From positions 2,294,001 to 2,358,000 of the forward strand of contig JAWNGF010000009.1 in NCBI GenBank assembly GCA_037039685.1: a DNA stretch of 64,000 nucleotides, written 5' to 3'. The notes beneath the pieces were generated by a model. It saw only the letters and a program-made list of their open reading frames with translations, was not told where the DNA came from and did no database searches. Source of the DNA: Ceratobasidium sp. AG-K. Taxonomy: Eukaryota > Basidiomycota > Agaricomycetes > Cantharellales > Ceratobasidiaceae. Both the position numbers and the translations under genes were made by a program. This document shows positions 28,350-41,214 of the stretch, in pieces; the stretch's first letter is position 1, and each line of letters opens with the position of its first letter.

Positions 28350-30410
28350 TTACACCCGGGCAGGTAGTACTATTTCTCGGGAACGCACGTAACCGACCCA
28401 TTCGGTGGGGAAACCGCCGACTGCAGCGCCATGCCACAGATCATCCAATATGAAGGCAAAATCCAGAGCCCTTAGCGGCCAAGACTTGGTGAAGGATGCG
28501 TGTGTGAGGTGATTTCGCGTCATTGAGCGATGCTTCTCACTACGGGCACGGATTCTAGCCTAAATAAACGCGGTAAACATCGAATATGGGCAATTTAAGT
28601 AGCATTGCGCACCATGAGATACTGAAAAAACAGCGGCGCTTTTCCGTTTGACGACTCCCGCCCTCTAATGGTTTCAGCAATCTGGAAGAATTGCCGCATG
28701 GAGGACCGAACTCGTGGGTCATTTGATGCTACGCCACATACGGACTTGTGGGTTGCTTAGTAAATAACTCGAAAAGGCCACCGAGGAGGTAACTCACCAT
28801 GTATAAATAAGCCAAGAGCATGTGACGCCAGCTCTCTTAGACCGTCAGCCGAGCGACTGCCATCCACGACTCCCAGTCCTTCTGGTACTCGCTCACCTGT
28901 GGCTGCCAGCTTAGAAGGGTGTGCTAGATCTCCTCCCATCGCCAGGCGCTTGGGCTACGGTCACGACATGCATTGATCTCGGCAAGGGCAACCCCAACTC
29001 GACTGGACCACATTGTGTGTAGCTCGAATAACTAGTCGGGGGCGAGTCCCAGTTGAATGCGTAGCTGTACTCGACTTGCTGAGGGAGTCCAAAGGCCATA
29101 GCAGTCGTAGCGTCCAGGAACGTGAAATGGGAAAGCTCGTACCGCACTGAGGCGGTCGCATTCGTCGAAGGGGCGAGGATAGGGTCGCCTCCTGTCGGCC
29201 AGTGTGATGCATTGAAATGAGCCATCCAAAGGAACAGAGTTGTGGCGTAACGGAGTACCTGATAAACACTCAAACTCCGCGAGAGCATCGTTTTTGTTAG
29301 CAGAACCTAGGTTTGGGATGGTTCCGATCCATGTCTAAAATGCTCATGTTTGAAGTACTGTACGTGCAGCCAATATCCATGGCGGCATTGAAGTGTATCC
29401 ACATTACGGTTTCCAGCTGACACACTCCTGAAGGTTTGGTCTATCTGGTTAATCGAAAGCTTGTGGTTGTGATCTTGCGAGGTGTCCCCGCCTGCCAAAG
29501 ACTCGCAGACCCTGGTAATTATTCACATGATCCAGCGAACAAGGTCGGATTCTCGCGGTCCCGAAATGACCATGAACTTGAGACCACCTTGCGACGCCTG
29601 GATGGCGGGTTTGAAATACGCCCATTCGCTCATACGATCCCCTATCTACTAGATTCAGAGACATGTGTCAGCCAGACCAGAGGAGACTCAGTGTGCCACG
29701 ATATAGTCCTCGAGAATTGAGCTATCCAGGAGTGTTTTTGACAAGTGGTAAGGTGTATAAGGAATCTGGCTGTAGAGTCCAGGCGAGGTTTGGGTAGGTT
29801 GAACTAGACCGTCAATAAATCGTATAGGAGGGCGCACGGCTAGGAGGAAGCCTTGGTTAGCCATATTGCCATGTAACATTCCTGGGTCTCGGCGGGCCTG
29901 AACGGCCTCAAAGCCCCGAAGAGCACCGAGAAATTGATTGTTCTCAGGCGACAATGTTGATAATTTGAACGATGGTAGGCTTGGCTGACCCGTGTTCTGC
30001 TGTGTGTCATCAATCTGGCCTGTGAACCGACACCTCAGGACAACATACACTACCATCAAGCATTAGCAGTGACCCACTTCCCATACGACTCGAGTCACTC
30101 GTTCGCGGGCATGCCTGGGTAGAAGTTAAACAAATAGTGTCCGGGTTTGGTAAGATCGGGCGCCGCATTGTCGCCCGACCGATGACTGCGCCATGTTCGG
30201 CTCGTTATGGTTGCACCCTAAGCACTCAAACTCTCCCTTCTCACATCTTTCGCACACCGGTCGTTGCTGGTCACACTTTTTCTGCCTGTCCAAAGCAAAT
30301 ACAGGTTCAGTGTGGTTATTATATGATCTGGACGCACAGCCAAACCTTCGCTTACAGGTCAAACAGCTTGTCCCAGTCGGGCCAGGGGTTGATTTGTATG
30401 GCCGCGCCAT
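28350..30410 (-). pseudogene. Zn2Cys6 transcription factor, inactivated tandem copy 2
   Basis: This is a paralogue of the preceding gene with the same exon layout. The start MARPYKSTPG and a complete zinc cluster (CLTCKRR + QKKCDQQRPVCERCEKGEFEC) survive. Damage is visible downstream. A 2-bp loss removes the GT donor after DYIVAH (near 29,690). A TGA follows RWIM (near 29,520). A frame change lies near 29,000. A TAG (EI*H) and a TAA (LTV*ES, where copy 1 has CAA) also break the frame. The 3' exons still read through to LPARV and a stop at 28350. It cannot give the full protein. Confidence 0.88.
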
Positions 30411-32038
30411 GAACCACAGAGGCTGAGACGCTTGGTATTCGTCTAGGGTTTCTAGAATTAAAGAGTTTTCAAAAGATACATCAGAGACTTTTAATTGTTG
30501 TCGTTGAGTGCTGATGATTGTTCTCGTTGCAAATTTATAGCCATGTGCACCTTCTATACAACATCAGGAGCACACTTATGTACAGCCAGGTCCCCCTAAT
30601 GTCGCAACGACGAGCATCACAGTCCATCACTCCAACGTCATGTTCATCATGCCAAGCTGTAATTACTGTACCAATCTATCGTTTTGAAGTAGGAAGAGAT
30701 AGCCCATGTGACTCAAGCTACGACTATGGCGACAGCTATCTTCAGGGTTTATTTTTATAATTGAAGTTGGAATACGAGACCGCTGTTCTCTAACTTATAG
30801 AATATGTGGTATAACTACAAGAAGCACTCCGAGCCGACACAACAAGTGGTGGCCCCCAACGAGAATCTGCATGGTCTTGCAACCGCGTGATTCTGTAGAC
30901 AGTGAGCAGTGAAGGAGTACTCCCATAGTAACTACCGCCAGGACCACCGACGGTTGTATGTTGGAATTCTTTCATCACCGTTCGGTTTGATGCAAAAGTA
31001 AATTTCGCTCCGTTTCGTAAGGAGACTAAGCTTAATGCACCATATCTTCCTGGATGGCAAGAGCCAATACGCCCGAGTGGTCTCATTTGGAACATGGTGG
31101 TTGTATCTCACGGGAGCAACCGACGAGCCAACGGGGTGCTACATAGTCTCCTTGCTATTTCGTGATATTTGGTGACCCCCGTTGGTCTCGTGAGACTATT
31201 GGTAGTTAGTTGCACATACTGTACTGAATGCGATATCTCGTCCAATGAAACTTCGATCTGTGATTGCGCCCACTAGACGAAGCTTTACACAAAGCAGCGG
31301 CGAGCTCACCAGCGACAACACAAAAGCTAGTTGGGGTTGGCGAAATACCATTGACGATAAAAGGCTCGCGCGCAACTTCCACCAGGCCGCTTGGTCGCCT
31401 AACGATTACCAGGCGGCAGCTTTTTCCTCCCTCTCGGGGGGAGTTTCTGTTTGGGTAGTTCTAGGAATACTTACGGCTAATTCGTTACATGGACTTCTAT
31501 GGTATGTATATATACGTATACAACGGAGGAGCTACTTAGATTTTACGTCAATGAATTAGGTACTCTACCAAATCGTGATCATTGGATTGAGAGTCATGGG
31601 CGGGCAAGCTCCAAGAGATACCAGTGCACGTCGCTACTAAAATAATGCACTAATTAAATTAATTGAGGGCACATGGTAGGGGGGCGTCTGTGTCTTGCCG
31701 TAAAACCGTGCCCTTGAGAACCAACAGATTGTTTCTGCCTATATGCGCAATAGCCCAGCCACTGCACCATATGTGCCACAGTGTTAAGCAAGAGTAGTAA
31801 AGGCACTGTATTCAAACCAGTTTCGGGTATATCCCTGCACATATAGCTCTCACTATTCAAACAAAAATGAGCATATATGTTGTTCCGGTTGATAGAAAAA
31901 GGCTTCAGCACGTACCATTGCTCAGGTAATGCTTGGCATATGCGTATGTCCTTTTTATGGACTGAAGGACTCCGCCCAACTAGAACCTGATGAATCCAGT
32001 GCTACAGCGGCTTGGTTATTCTCTAATTGTATGCAGGG
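30411..32038. other. Intergenic, no gene recognised
   Basis: Two open stretches (30790-31095 minus and 31245-31559 plus) show no known motif, intron signals or paralogue in the window. I do not call them genes. Confidence 0.45.
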
Positions 32039-32824
32039 CTATGCAAACTTACATTGACATTCTGGTGTCTCAGTGTGGTTCCAATCCGCCTGAACAATGC
32101 CACCAGGCATCTCAAGAAGCTGGGCACTCAAAGCATTGAGCCCAGCTTCTGAGAGAATATCTGCGTGCAGTAAGTATTTGAAGACTGACTCGGCCAAACT
32201 CCGCTGGCCGGTTTCGACTGCGCACTGAAACGCCGACAAGGCATGTGCGTGAGCGCCCTTCCTGTTCCCTCCATCGAGTTCTAGCTGCGCAAGATCACAT
32301 CGGACTTGAGCTTGATATTTCAGATCACCGTGCACCTGAAGAAACGAAAGTGCCTCTACAAAGAGCTGAATAGCCTGGTTGCGAGTGTCCTCCGGGTTGT
32401 TGCTTTGTAAATCATCGAACATTGCGTTCACCATCTCCCGCACAAGAATATATTCCTGATCTGGAAGATATTCGGCTTGAGCTCTGCAGACCCCCAGTGC
32501 CGACTTGTAGTAAGCGATGACCTGCGCCGGATTTCGAGAAGCATGGAGTGCTGCGCGTGCCAGGCCCCTATTGCATCTAATTATTAACGGGTGCCTTGGG
32601 TCCAAGTTGCTTTGGGCAGCGTTTAAATACGCTTGGGCCCCTGGATAGTGACCGCGCTCAAGAAGTTTCCAACCGAGTTCAATTTGAACGGACCGCGCAC
32701 TTATCAAGTCTCCTTCGCAAAGATACTGGAGGGCAGAGGCGGCTAAAGCCTCTCGAGCTCGACTTATGTCTTGCTCTTTGCACCCTACGATTTCGAGAAC
32801 GGAAGCTGGGTGATTATACGTCAC
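32039..32824 (-). CDS. TPR-like helical repeat protein
   Basis: This frame of about 261 codons is made of paired helices of TPR type (REALAASALQYLCEGDLISA, HYPGAQAYLNAAQSN, NRGLARAALHAS, KYQAQVRCDLAQLELDGG). TPR proteins act as binding scaffolds. The open stretch begins with GTG. A likely start is an upstream exon at 32979 (MDQFLVSEHLKNL), but I could not fix the joining introns. At the 3' end a GTAAGT donor follows PECQ, so a short last exon is probable and the stop at 32039 may lie in an intron. It sits about 200 bp downstream of the kinase gene on the same strand. Confidence 0.65.
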   Translation of the reverse strand: MTYNHPASVLEIVGCKEQDISRAREALAASALQYLCEGDLISARSVQIELGWKLLERGHYPGAQAYLNAAQSNLDPRHPLIIRCNRGLARAALHASRNPAQVIAYYKSALGVCRAQAEYLPDQEYILVREMVNAMFDDLQSNNPEDTRNQAIQLFVEALSFLQVHGDLKYQAQVRCDLAQLELDGGNRKGAHAHALSAFQCAVETGQRSLAESVFKYLLHADILSEAGLNALSAQLLEMPGGIVQADWNHTETPECQCKFA

Positions 32825-33029
32825 AGAGAGGCAGCATTGTGATAAACTTCGCCACTTACCGTCATCTGCAGCCCATAAACCAGTTAGTCCGTTGCACTGA
32901 CACTCGTGAATTTACTTACCGCTACCAATAACACTTGGTCGAGATTCTTCAGATGTTCTGAAACTAAAAACTGGTCCATCAAGGCAATGCGAATGCTTCA
33001 GTAAGATAGCTGACCACGTAGCATCTCTG

Positions 33030-34407
33030 TCAGGCCTGTGAAGCTTGGGATGTAATTGTACTCGTACATTCGCGTAGGGTTTGTACTACCCTGTTGGCTC
33101 GGGGACGAGATCGTGGGTTTGTCTTCCAGCATTCCCTCATTATCGGCCAAACCGTTGCCTGAAGCTGTGCCAATTCGTCTGTATCTGTCTGACTAGGAAC
33201 CTCTGGAAAGTCGCCCCTTCGTATCTGCTCGGCTACCAATCGCGTCCAAGAGGGTTTTCTAAAATCTACATCCGGGTATGGGTATGAGCCCGTAAGTATC
33301 TATGGTCGTGTAAGCATATATTGAGTAACAGGATGTCGATCTCCTGTACCTACCAGATAGAACGTCCAACCAAGCGCCCAAATATCAGACGGCAGCGATC
33401 GCATAGGTGTGTCATTTTGAACCGAGAAAAATTCAGGACTCATGAACCGTGAGGTTCCTTCGCCGGTGTTGGAGAAGCGTGTCTCGCCAGCCTCAGCAGG
33501 AATCTTAGCAAGCCCAAAGTCGGAGAGCCGTACTTGGTAATTCGATTGTATGAAGAAGTTGTCCTGTTTAAACTCTAACGTGAATTTCTCAAGCCTTAAC
33601 CGAGGCGAAAAAAGACATACAGGTTTCAAATCACCATGGACTATTGGCGGTTGGCTTGAGTGAAGGTAGTTCACGGCCGAGATAACCTGGAGTATCTACG
33701 CCCCCCGTTTGTTAACATTCGGGGTATTAATCGGTGGATTCCGGCCTCTAATGCTCACAAGTGATACGCGGTCGGCCGGGCGAGGGGAAGCGCCAACTAT
33801 GTACTGGATGAATAATGGTGAATATTACAACTCGTCAAAAACAGAGGTACATGCCTTGGTGATATTCCCATGCTCACACCATGGTGAAATTAACGAAGGG
33901 AAGCTAGTTAGATGTGAGCCTTCCATGTACATGTAGCCTAACAGAGGTAGCACATTAGGGTGCTCCAGATTACGCCATATCTCAGCCTCATTGTTAAGTA
34001 GCTGTGAAGAATGATGAGTTCATGATTTCGGTATGGTCTTATTGAGCATTACTCTTCTTGCTCGGTCCCTCTCCTGGAGTGAAAGATGGCGCGTGTTTCG
34101 CATGTACTTGATCGCCACCTGTAAATCGTCAATGATAAGTAGATGATATTTGAAGACAGCTCGACTTACAATCTCTGGCGGACCTGAATACCTCCGACCA
34201 ACAAGCCCGGTCAGCCATGATCCAGACCTGGGTTGCTTAGCAAGCTCTGCACTGGAATAGGGGTTATTTCCTGTAAGTAGGTACGAGCTAATTGATGCAC
34301 GATACTAACGTAAATATATCCGAGCAACCTCCACCATCAACAGGGACGTGAGAGAGGTTTTTTATAGATTTAGTTAAATTATGCTCGTCCGACTCCAAGA
34401 ACGCCAT
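33030..34407 (-). CDS. Protein kinase (Ser/Thr or TKL-like), multi-exon
   Basis: Motifs in order on the minus strand: a weak Gly loop (GLVGRRYSGPPEI), VAIKYM with the ATP-anchoring Lys, NEAEIWRNLEHPNVLPLLG (helix C), the catalytic loop HGDLKP/DNFF split by an intron, LSDFGLAK, SPE in place of APE, SDIWALGWTFYL, and CWKTNPRSRPRANRVVQTL of the C-lobe. The HRD motif has Gly for Arg, as in many fungal TKL-like kinases. The ATG at 34407 (MAFLESDEHN) is the likely start; the first intron is uncertain. One intron has a GC donor (AAG/GCATGT near 33,852). It is divergent from RPL10a with about 310 bp between starts. It ends 50 bp before a candidate exon of the TPR gene, so a kinase-TPR fusion is an alternative model. 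Confidence 0.82.
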
Positions 34408-34719
34408 GGTGGGAATCAACTGGCAGAAGCGCCCAGTCACCCCTTTCTCGATAGGGCCCAGTCTATCAACAGACTAGCAACCAATCCCGACAAGCCACCT
34501 GTCAGCGATACAGCAACGCTGTGGCGGTTGCAAGACTGCATGATCTAGTGTGTAGAGCGGTCACCTCGTCAAGCCTAAATGCTAAAGGCGTTTCCAAGGA
34601 GCCCAAGGGTTCAAATGGTTCTGCACAGCACCACCGCCAATTCGGAGCGAGTTCACGGAAGCAAATTGATTCGTTGATCTCATCCACCCTTCTCCCCGAC
34701 TCATTGTAAAACATTAAGC
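34408..34719. promoter_or_regulatory. Divergent promoter between kinase and RPL10a
   Basis: About 310 bp separate the two predicted start codons. It must hold the upstream regions of both genes. I see no clear TATA box. Confidence 0.4.
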
Positions 34720-35700
34720 ATGAGGTATGCGCCGCCGAGCAAGAATTAATTTCTCGACTTAAACGATCTCGCGTCAACAGCAGCTCGAAGCTCTCAGTGT
34801 CAAGCGTGCGAGGCTCTATCAAGGAGTTGTTGGCCGACGCCAACGGCGAGAAGAAGCGCAACTTTGTCGAGACCATTGAACTCCAAATTGGTCTCAAGAA
34901 CTACGATCCCCAGCGTGACAAGCGTTTCTCGGGAACCGTCAAGTGAGTGATACCCAGGCGAGATAGCATACAAACTGACTGTTTTTACACCTAGGCTTCC
35001 TAATGTCCCTCGTCCTCGCATGTCGATCTGCATTCTTGCCGATGCTGCCGATATTGATCGTGCTAAGCAGATCGAGCTCGAGTATATGTCCGTCGACGAC
35101 TTGAAGAAGTGCGTATCCTTGCTCGCGCATGTATAATTACGTACTAACGGTTATACTCTTACCTACAGGCTCAACAAGAACAAGAAGCTCGTCAAGAAGC
35201 TCGCCAAGAAGTACGATGCTTTCCTCGCCTCTGAGGCTCTCATTCGTCAGATCCCTCGTCTGCTCGGTCCCGGTCTCTCCAAGGGTGTGTTTCCATACTT
35301 TTTCGCTCAGTTGATCTCTCCTAACGACGATACGGACGACAGCTGGCAAGTTCCCCACCCCCATCTCGCACTCTGAGGACTTGAGCGACAAGCTCACCGA
35401 GGTCCGCAGCACCATCAAGTTCCAGCTCAAGAAGGTGCTTTGCTTGGGTGTCGCCGTCGGCCACGTTCAGATGACTGAGGACCAGGTACTCGGAAACGTC
35501 ATGCTTAGTGCGTTGATTTCCTTTGTCCATCATCCATCATTCGTGCCTATCTTCTGGCGTTCCGAATCTATGCGTGATACTGATTTCTCTTTCCCCTACC
35601 AGGCATCAACTTCCTTGTTTCCCTCTTGAAAAAGAACTGGCAAAACGTCAAGTCTCTCCACGTCAAGACGACAATGGGGAAGCCCGTCCGTCTGTTCTAG
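34720..35700 (+). CDS. RPL10A: 60S ribosomal protein L10a (uL1)
   Basis: This is a component of the large ribosomal subunit L1 stalk. Six coding exons: 34720-34724, 34781-34942, 34995-35108, 35169-35284, 35343-35507 and 35603-35700, summing to 660 nt (219 aa). The length is as expected for the family (about 217). Recognisable stretches are [49 protein letters not shown] and [19 protein letters not shown]. The first coding exon is only ATGAG (M plus two bases), giving [11 protein letters not shown]. Such early introns are usual in ribosomal protein genes. A CTAAC branch-point motif is visible in the third intron. Confidence 0.96.
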
Positions 35701-36190
35701 TTTCCTTGTATTTCCACCTCTTCGCCATCGCACTGGTTTCTCGCGGCGGGATCGGGGGGCAGCTCGTACAATGCACTACAAGCCTCGCACGCTTTCACCA
35801 ACGCGCTACTCCTAACAGAGTGGTTGTGATTGGGAGCTGATGTACGGGTTGTTCCTTGGGTTCTTCATTCGGAAGCTATGTGTATCATTTTATCTGGTGT
35901 ATGAATGGTGAATATATTATACGTGGAGATTTGAATTCCTCTTTGCTTCGTGTGTGGAAGAGAGCGAATATCGACTATGTACATGGCGGAATACGTGTAT
36001 GATATGGTAGGGTTTTATGTTTATTTTCCAAGACGGCCAATCCTGTATCACTTCAGGTTTACATTTCAGTCGAAAAAACATAGCATGGAACCAACGTCAA
36101 AAACATGTACACAAGCCTCCAGGTATAAATAGCACCGCGTCCTCGGTTCCCCCACACCGATCGGAACGATCACATGATCGACCGAGTCAT
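35701..36190. other. Convergent 3' intergenic region
   Basis: This holds the 3' ends of RPL10a (plus) and of the membrane-anchored protein gene (minus). No gene seen. Confidence 0.5.
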
Positions 36191-37347
36191 CTACGTATGC
36201 TCCCAGCTGCCGTCCGATCCAGATTCTGAACCGTCCTTCTCGGAATCGGTGTCGGTGCGCGATAGGCGGTGGTGCAACTGTTGTCCGCTAGTCGCCCCGG
36301 CTTCCGAGTGAACCGAGAGTTCAGTCCAGGGAGAGACTGGACGCTCAGATCGGGGAATTTCAACATAGGGAGATTGCACACGTGCTGGGACGTCTACAAA
36401 CGGATCGGCAATGTTTGGTGGCGACTGCGGCAAGACAAATGGCGAAAAAGCAGCGGCGGCCGGGGGTGATTGCATGGAAGGTGGCAGACGCTGATAGTCC
36501 TCGAACGGATCCGACGAAGAGTGCGCACTAAAGGAGATCTCGGAGAGCGCATGCAGATCGGAAAACGGCGATCGAGGAGTGGCGGGAGCTTGGCGGGGAG
36601 AGTTTGTCGGGGTGCTGCGAGCGACAGGGGGAGTGGGCATCGGAGGTTGGCCTGCAATCTGTGCACAGCAATAGCGGTGAGCCCCCGGTACCAAATGGAA
36701 AGCGTGCCGCTATACGTACAGAGGGCTGCCTTGTGGCCAATCCTGCATGTTGCTGAGACGTCGATCCGGGCTGTGTATCAAGAAAAGTAAGTCAAGGCAG
36801 AATCCAAATAGAGCGCAAAGGTCCTCGTGGGATGATACTCACGTTATCGAAAGTCGTCAAGGGGAAGGAATCTCCAATTGCACCCATCTCAACCTCCTGC
36901 CAGCGGACACGAGGCGTCAGCGGGTTTGACAGCGCAAAACGGGGGCTGAAAACTCACCGACTGGTTTCGCTGGAACGGTGCCCCTCTGTGTCGCAGAGTG
37001 CCCGCCGGAACCTCGCGCATCTCGGTGCCGGTGGATGTGCCGGCGTCATTTAGGCCATCTTCGTTTGGACGGCGCTTCTCGTTGAATGAATCCACTGATG
37101 CCGATTTCCCACGTCGGGGCGGGAAATCCAAGTGAGGCTCGACTAGCTGACGATGTCGCTGGTCCCGTTGTTCATGTAGTTCCGCTATAAAATCTTGTAG
37201 TTGAGGAGCGAGATAGGGATCGTACACAAACTGCGATATGATGAACATCAACCATGACGCATGTTGCAAAAGACTTACCTGCTTGAACGCAAACCCGGCT
37301 CCAACAGCGATGATGACACCCCCGACTATCAGCACTGGCGACGGCAT
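36191..37347 (-). CDS. Single-pass membrane-anchored protein with disordered tail, unknown function
   Basis: Five exons: 37347-37279, 37230-36958, 36896-36843, 36770-36720 and 36658-36191, all joined in phase (304 aa). The N-terminus is a membrane segment (VLIVGGVIIAVGAGFAF, residues ~5-21) without an obvious cleavage site, so it is likely a signal anchor. Then comes a short charged helical part (LQDFIAELHEQRDQRHRQL) and a long Pro/Ser-rich tail ending in an acidic stretch (DTDSEKDGSESGSD). I do not recognise the family. The tail has many Ser-Pro sites that could be phosphorylated; this is inference. Confidence 0.75.
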
Positions 37348-40300
37348 AGTGGGCTACGAGACAGACACAGGGAGCCACCTGGAGGATGTGGTTCTCTGCA
37401 GGGGACGAATCCCGGTCACGCGAACGTCACCCAGATGCCGGATTACTAAGCGTTTGGGGCGTTTACGATCGTGGCGCCATTCCTGCGGCCGAACATATCC
37501 ATCCTACGTATCAGACTATGAATGCGCGTCATTGGTACAAGCGTGGGCTCAGAGATGAATGGTTGTACTCTATCTGGAAGCCTCGAAGACGCGATAAATG
37601 GCATCATCGAAGCGTTGGCTCACCTCCTTGCGGCAGATTTGGATCAGCACCCTCATTATATCCAGCAACTATATTCAACTTCCGACAACACTGGTAGAAA
37701 GCCGAGTCATGTTCACGGATAAAGTCTGTGCAAGGCTCTGGGCCATTCAAATTGGTAATGATCCCCTGCCTATATGTGTCCCTTCTACTTCCTGGCGCAT
37801 GCCTAGCGGTGCTCCGACACACCTCTGGGGTTAGCTCTTACTCACGTTCCGAGGCATACGAGTAGCGAGAACATCAAGAGCTAAGTTGCGACGTTGACAA
37901 GGTCTCAATACCCCTAAACATAATTGACGTCTAGTGTGGCACTCATAAACTCACGGGTCCCAGTGGCTATTGGAAATGCACTATGGATGGCTGCGTAATA
38001 CTTTGTGTGCGCGGTGATCGCCGAGACCCCGACAACGAGGCGGGAAAATAGATGCCTTCAAAATGCAGGCTAGTCGTTTCTCTTGGTGAAAATCCACGCG
38101 ATACTCTAGTGAACGCTTGAGAAATTGGCTTGCGGGCTACATTTCGCTACGTTGGTCATCTCCATGAAGCATGTGATAACTGCAAGCTATGGACCTCGCA
38201 ATGCCGAGCCTAACGTGCCTAGCTCGCGCAAATCGATATACAAGAGAAAAAATGAACAGCTTTACCTGTGATGCCACGTGTTGACAATGCAAAGAAAGCG
38301 TTGCTTCCTCGGTGCGTATCAAGCAGTATCAGATTAATGATATACAATGGACATCAACAAGTCATTTCGGACAGGGCAGGATTGACCGCACCACCCATAG
38401 TATCAAAATCCGATTCTCGTCTAGCGAACGTTGTCAATGATCGGTCAATGAAGTCACATCAAATAGTTCGGCAGTATCGCAGCCCGTACCCCCTTACCAC
38501 CGAGTTACCCTCCGATTAGAAGACGGGACTGCAAAGCCAGCGACTGTCCATGCATATATATGCAATACTTTCCTGTGGCAATAACTAAATGCAGGTATCG
38601 GCCAAGGTCAAACGTATCATGCGTTTCTGACTAGCCAAATAGGGGAATGGTGGAACGGGCGCCTTGAATAGCTTACATATGCCCCTCGGCCCATATATCT
38701 TACTATGACCCGCAACTTCTTGCCAATCCCAAGAGTGCTTTCCCCGATAACTAGCTCCAGGCCCTTATATTGATATGCTTCCATTCTATTCCTTGAACCA
38801 ATTCCTCGAAGGGGGACGTTACACTGTATGCGCAGTGGTCACTTGGATTGGAACACACGCTGGGTTAGTGAGATCTTGATTGTTCAGGATCATGATGTTC
38901 ATTGCCGTGACGAGGCCGTTTGTAGCAAACTATCCCAAGAGTCAATCAAAGGAATATTATCGCTTGCTCGGGCTAATATTTTTCTTATTTGCATCTGGGC
39001 TGCGAAGCATCTCGGCCTCGCTGAGGTGATCTCGAATTGGCTCTGCATCCCGGCGTCGGAGCCTATCAGCGATATGATTGAAGTGGGGGTTATTGGAACG
39101 CACAAGACGTCCCTGTGAGTCGTAGTGGCTTGATTTAAGTTCGCGCCCCGAGGCAACATGTCCCAATAAGCTGACTGAATTAACCGAATTAGAACCAAAC
39201 TTTGTCGTGGTCGCTCGTGCGGTGTCGTGCAAGCATGAATATAGAGAAATGTACCTTACCGTGACCCACTCTAAGGATTTCATCCCCGTTTCTCCTGGTG
39301 GCTAAATGGATGCTGAACAAGGCTCTGCATATCCGGCAAGTTTCCTAACGCGGGAATGCACTACCCGGTGACAAGCTTTCAGCCGTCGTGCGAACTGAAA
39401 TAGCTCTCGCCTAGCTAAGTATTGAACAGCAGAATGGGATTGGATGTTGAAATCCGAGATTACCAACAGCCCGTTAGCGGATAAGGAATATGTCAGTAGG
39501 ATGGTATGAAATGCATACTTATCCAAGTCGCATGGCAGACGAGTGGGGTCTCGGAATTGCACGACATGAGTTGAATAAATTCCTGCCAGTAAGGCTGAAC
39601 TGGAACATTGAAATTAGAATAAGAGCACAGCGCAACTACGAGCCATTTGGACGCACAAGAGCACTCCTGGCGAATATTCTCTCGTTGACAGATATGTCAT
39701 TAGAGTGCTCTCATGCTCACTCGTAGTTGAGGTGAACTTCGAATTACCTAAGTAAAGTTCTGATTCGACCCATTACTTCAGTGTTTTCCGTAGCCTACTT
39801 GGCTGATTTTAAAGCAATTGACACAAACTGGCCTTTAACCTTGGGCTCGAAAATACTATCACTGCCCCCACTTACTCACTCACGCATATCTAAGCTAGAA
39901 CTAATTCTTACACCGAGCTTATGCATGAGGAACACAAGGACTATGGCGATTTAGCTCTCGTACCCAGCTTTATAACCGAAATCACATAGCTTTAGTCCAC
40001 CCTAACTTTGGTCATAAAGCTATATCCGAGGCAAGGTTTACAGTGTGTCTCACTTTGGACACTTGGCACAGCTCTGTCACCATACGAACCACACGATGTA
40101 TGGGTAGATGGTCAGTGTCAAGAGTGTTAAATTGATACAGTAGACTAGGTGCAGTGTGGTGGTGGTGGGATAGGAACGCCTGAGGTAGCACATATCAAGT
40201 ACCAGCCGATTCGCAGTCAACAAATGCTTTTTGGTACGATTAACAACCATAGTTACAAGACACATTCCTTGAGTAGATTGATGGCATGTATAAAATTGTT

Positions 40301-41214
40301 GATTGTGGACTAGCAAAGAACAGACCCAAATAATAATTTGGGGTGAGGTGATTGGGGATTCGGCCGCAATGCTTCATCATTATAAGCGCTGGAGGCTGTT
40401 CTGTCACCATCCATGCTTACATAAATAATACTGAGCCCTCAACTCACACCGCGTGGGCGACATGTATCTTGCTTGCCCAAATAGTAGCATTCATGGGCAA
40501 TTAAGTTGGTGATTACCCATTTTGGATTAGTCGGCGCTGGGGTTGCCGCATGTGATTTTAACAAGTACAGAGGCCATCCATCCTCTACGCCGTATAAGTC
40601 AGATCGATCAGCCAATGCGACGGAACCCAACGAGTTTTCCCCTCCATTTCAAGCTCTAAAAAGTGAGCCTCCATAATTCTAGCATGTGGTAAGCGCTGCA
40701 ACCCTGTCTCATATCTCAATGTTCGGTCCCCTGCCAACTGCCCTCACACCAAAGATGAACTAGGACAATTCGTTGGGATCAGGCCCTAAAGTAAGAACAT
40801 GCACGGGCTTGGGAGTTGGTAACGCACAGGCCGTTGGAGGATTCCGTCCCTCAATGAGAAGGGCAACGCGTGCTTCGTGCAAGCATCTAATTTATAGAGT
40901 TGCAAATACTCACGGAGCCTGTCACTGGTAATTCACGTATCAACGGCGGACGTCAGAGCAACGTCAGCTAATCCAAGAGCGCCCTTAGGTTGTGCGTGGG
41001 GATTGCTACTGAAAATACGATTTAAATCAATTCAAAGCGCCAGCTTTGGAGAAAGTATAGCCACTTACCTCCGAGTGTGGTGATCTGAAGATAGAATTCC
41101 AGTGGTCTTGCCGTAGGCGTGAAGCTTGTCGGGCGGCTTTCCCTCGAGACTAGTATATCGTACGGTTGAGAAACAAGGTGGGTTTGAGGTTTCCTACTTC
41201 TCTTTTTGGCTCAT
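37348..41214. other. Gene-poor region, 3.9 kb
   Basis: Only short ORFs without recognisable motifs. I looked for tRNA-like boxes, LTR ends and transposase signatures and saw none. Confidence 0.45.

Noticed and set aside
30790..31559. Two ORFs of about 100 codons as possible genes
   Set aside because: No motif, no paralogue in the window, no intron signals that extend them.
31640..31800. Possible tRNA-derived SINE on the minus strand (TGGTGCAGTGG resembling an A box, GGTTCTCAAGG a B box)
   Set aside because: The B-box part mismatches at several fixed positions, no tRNA fold can be drawn, and no second copy is visible in the window.
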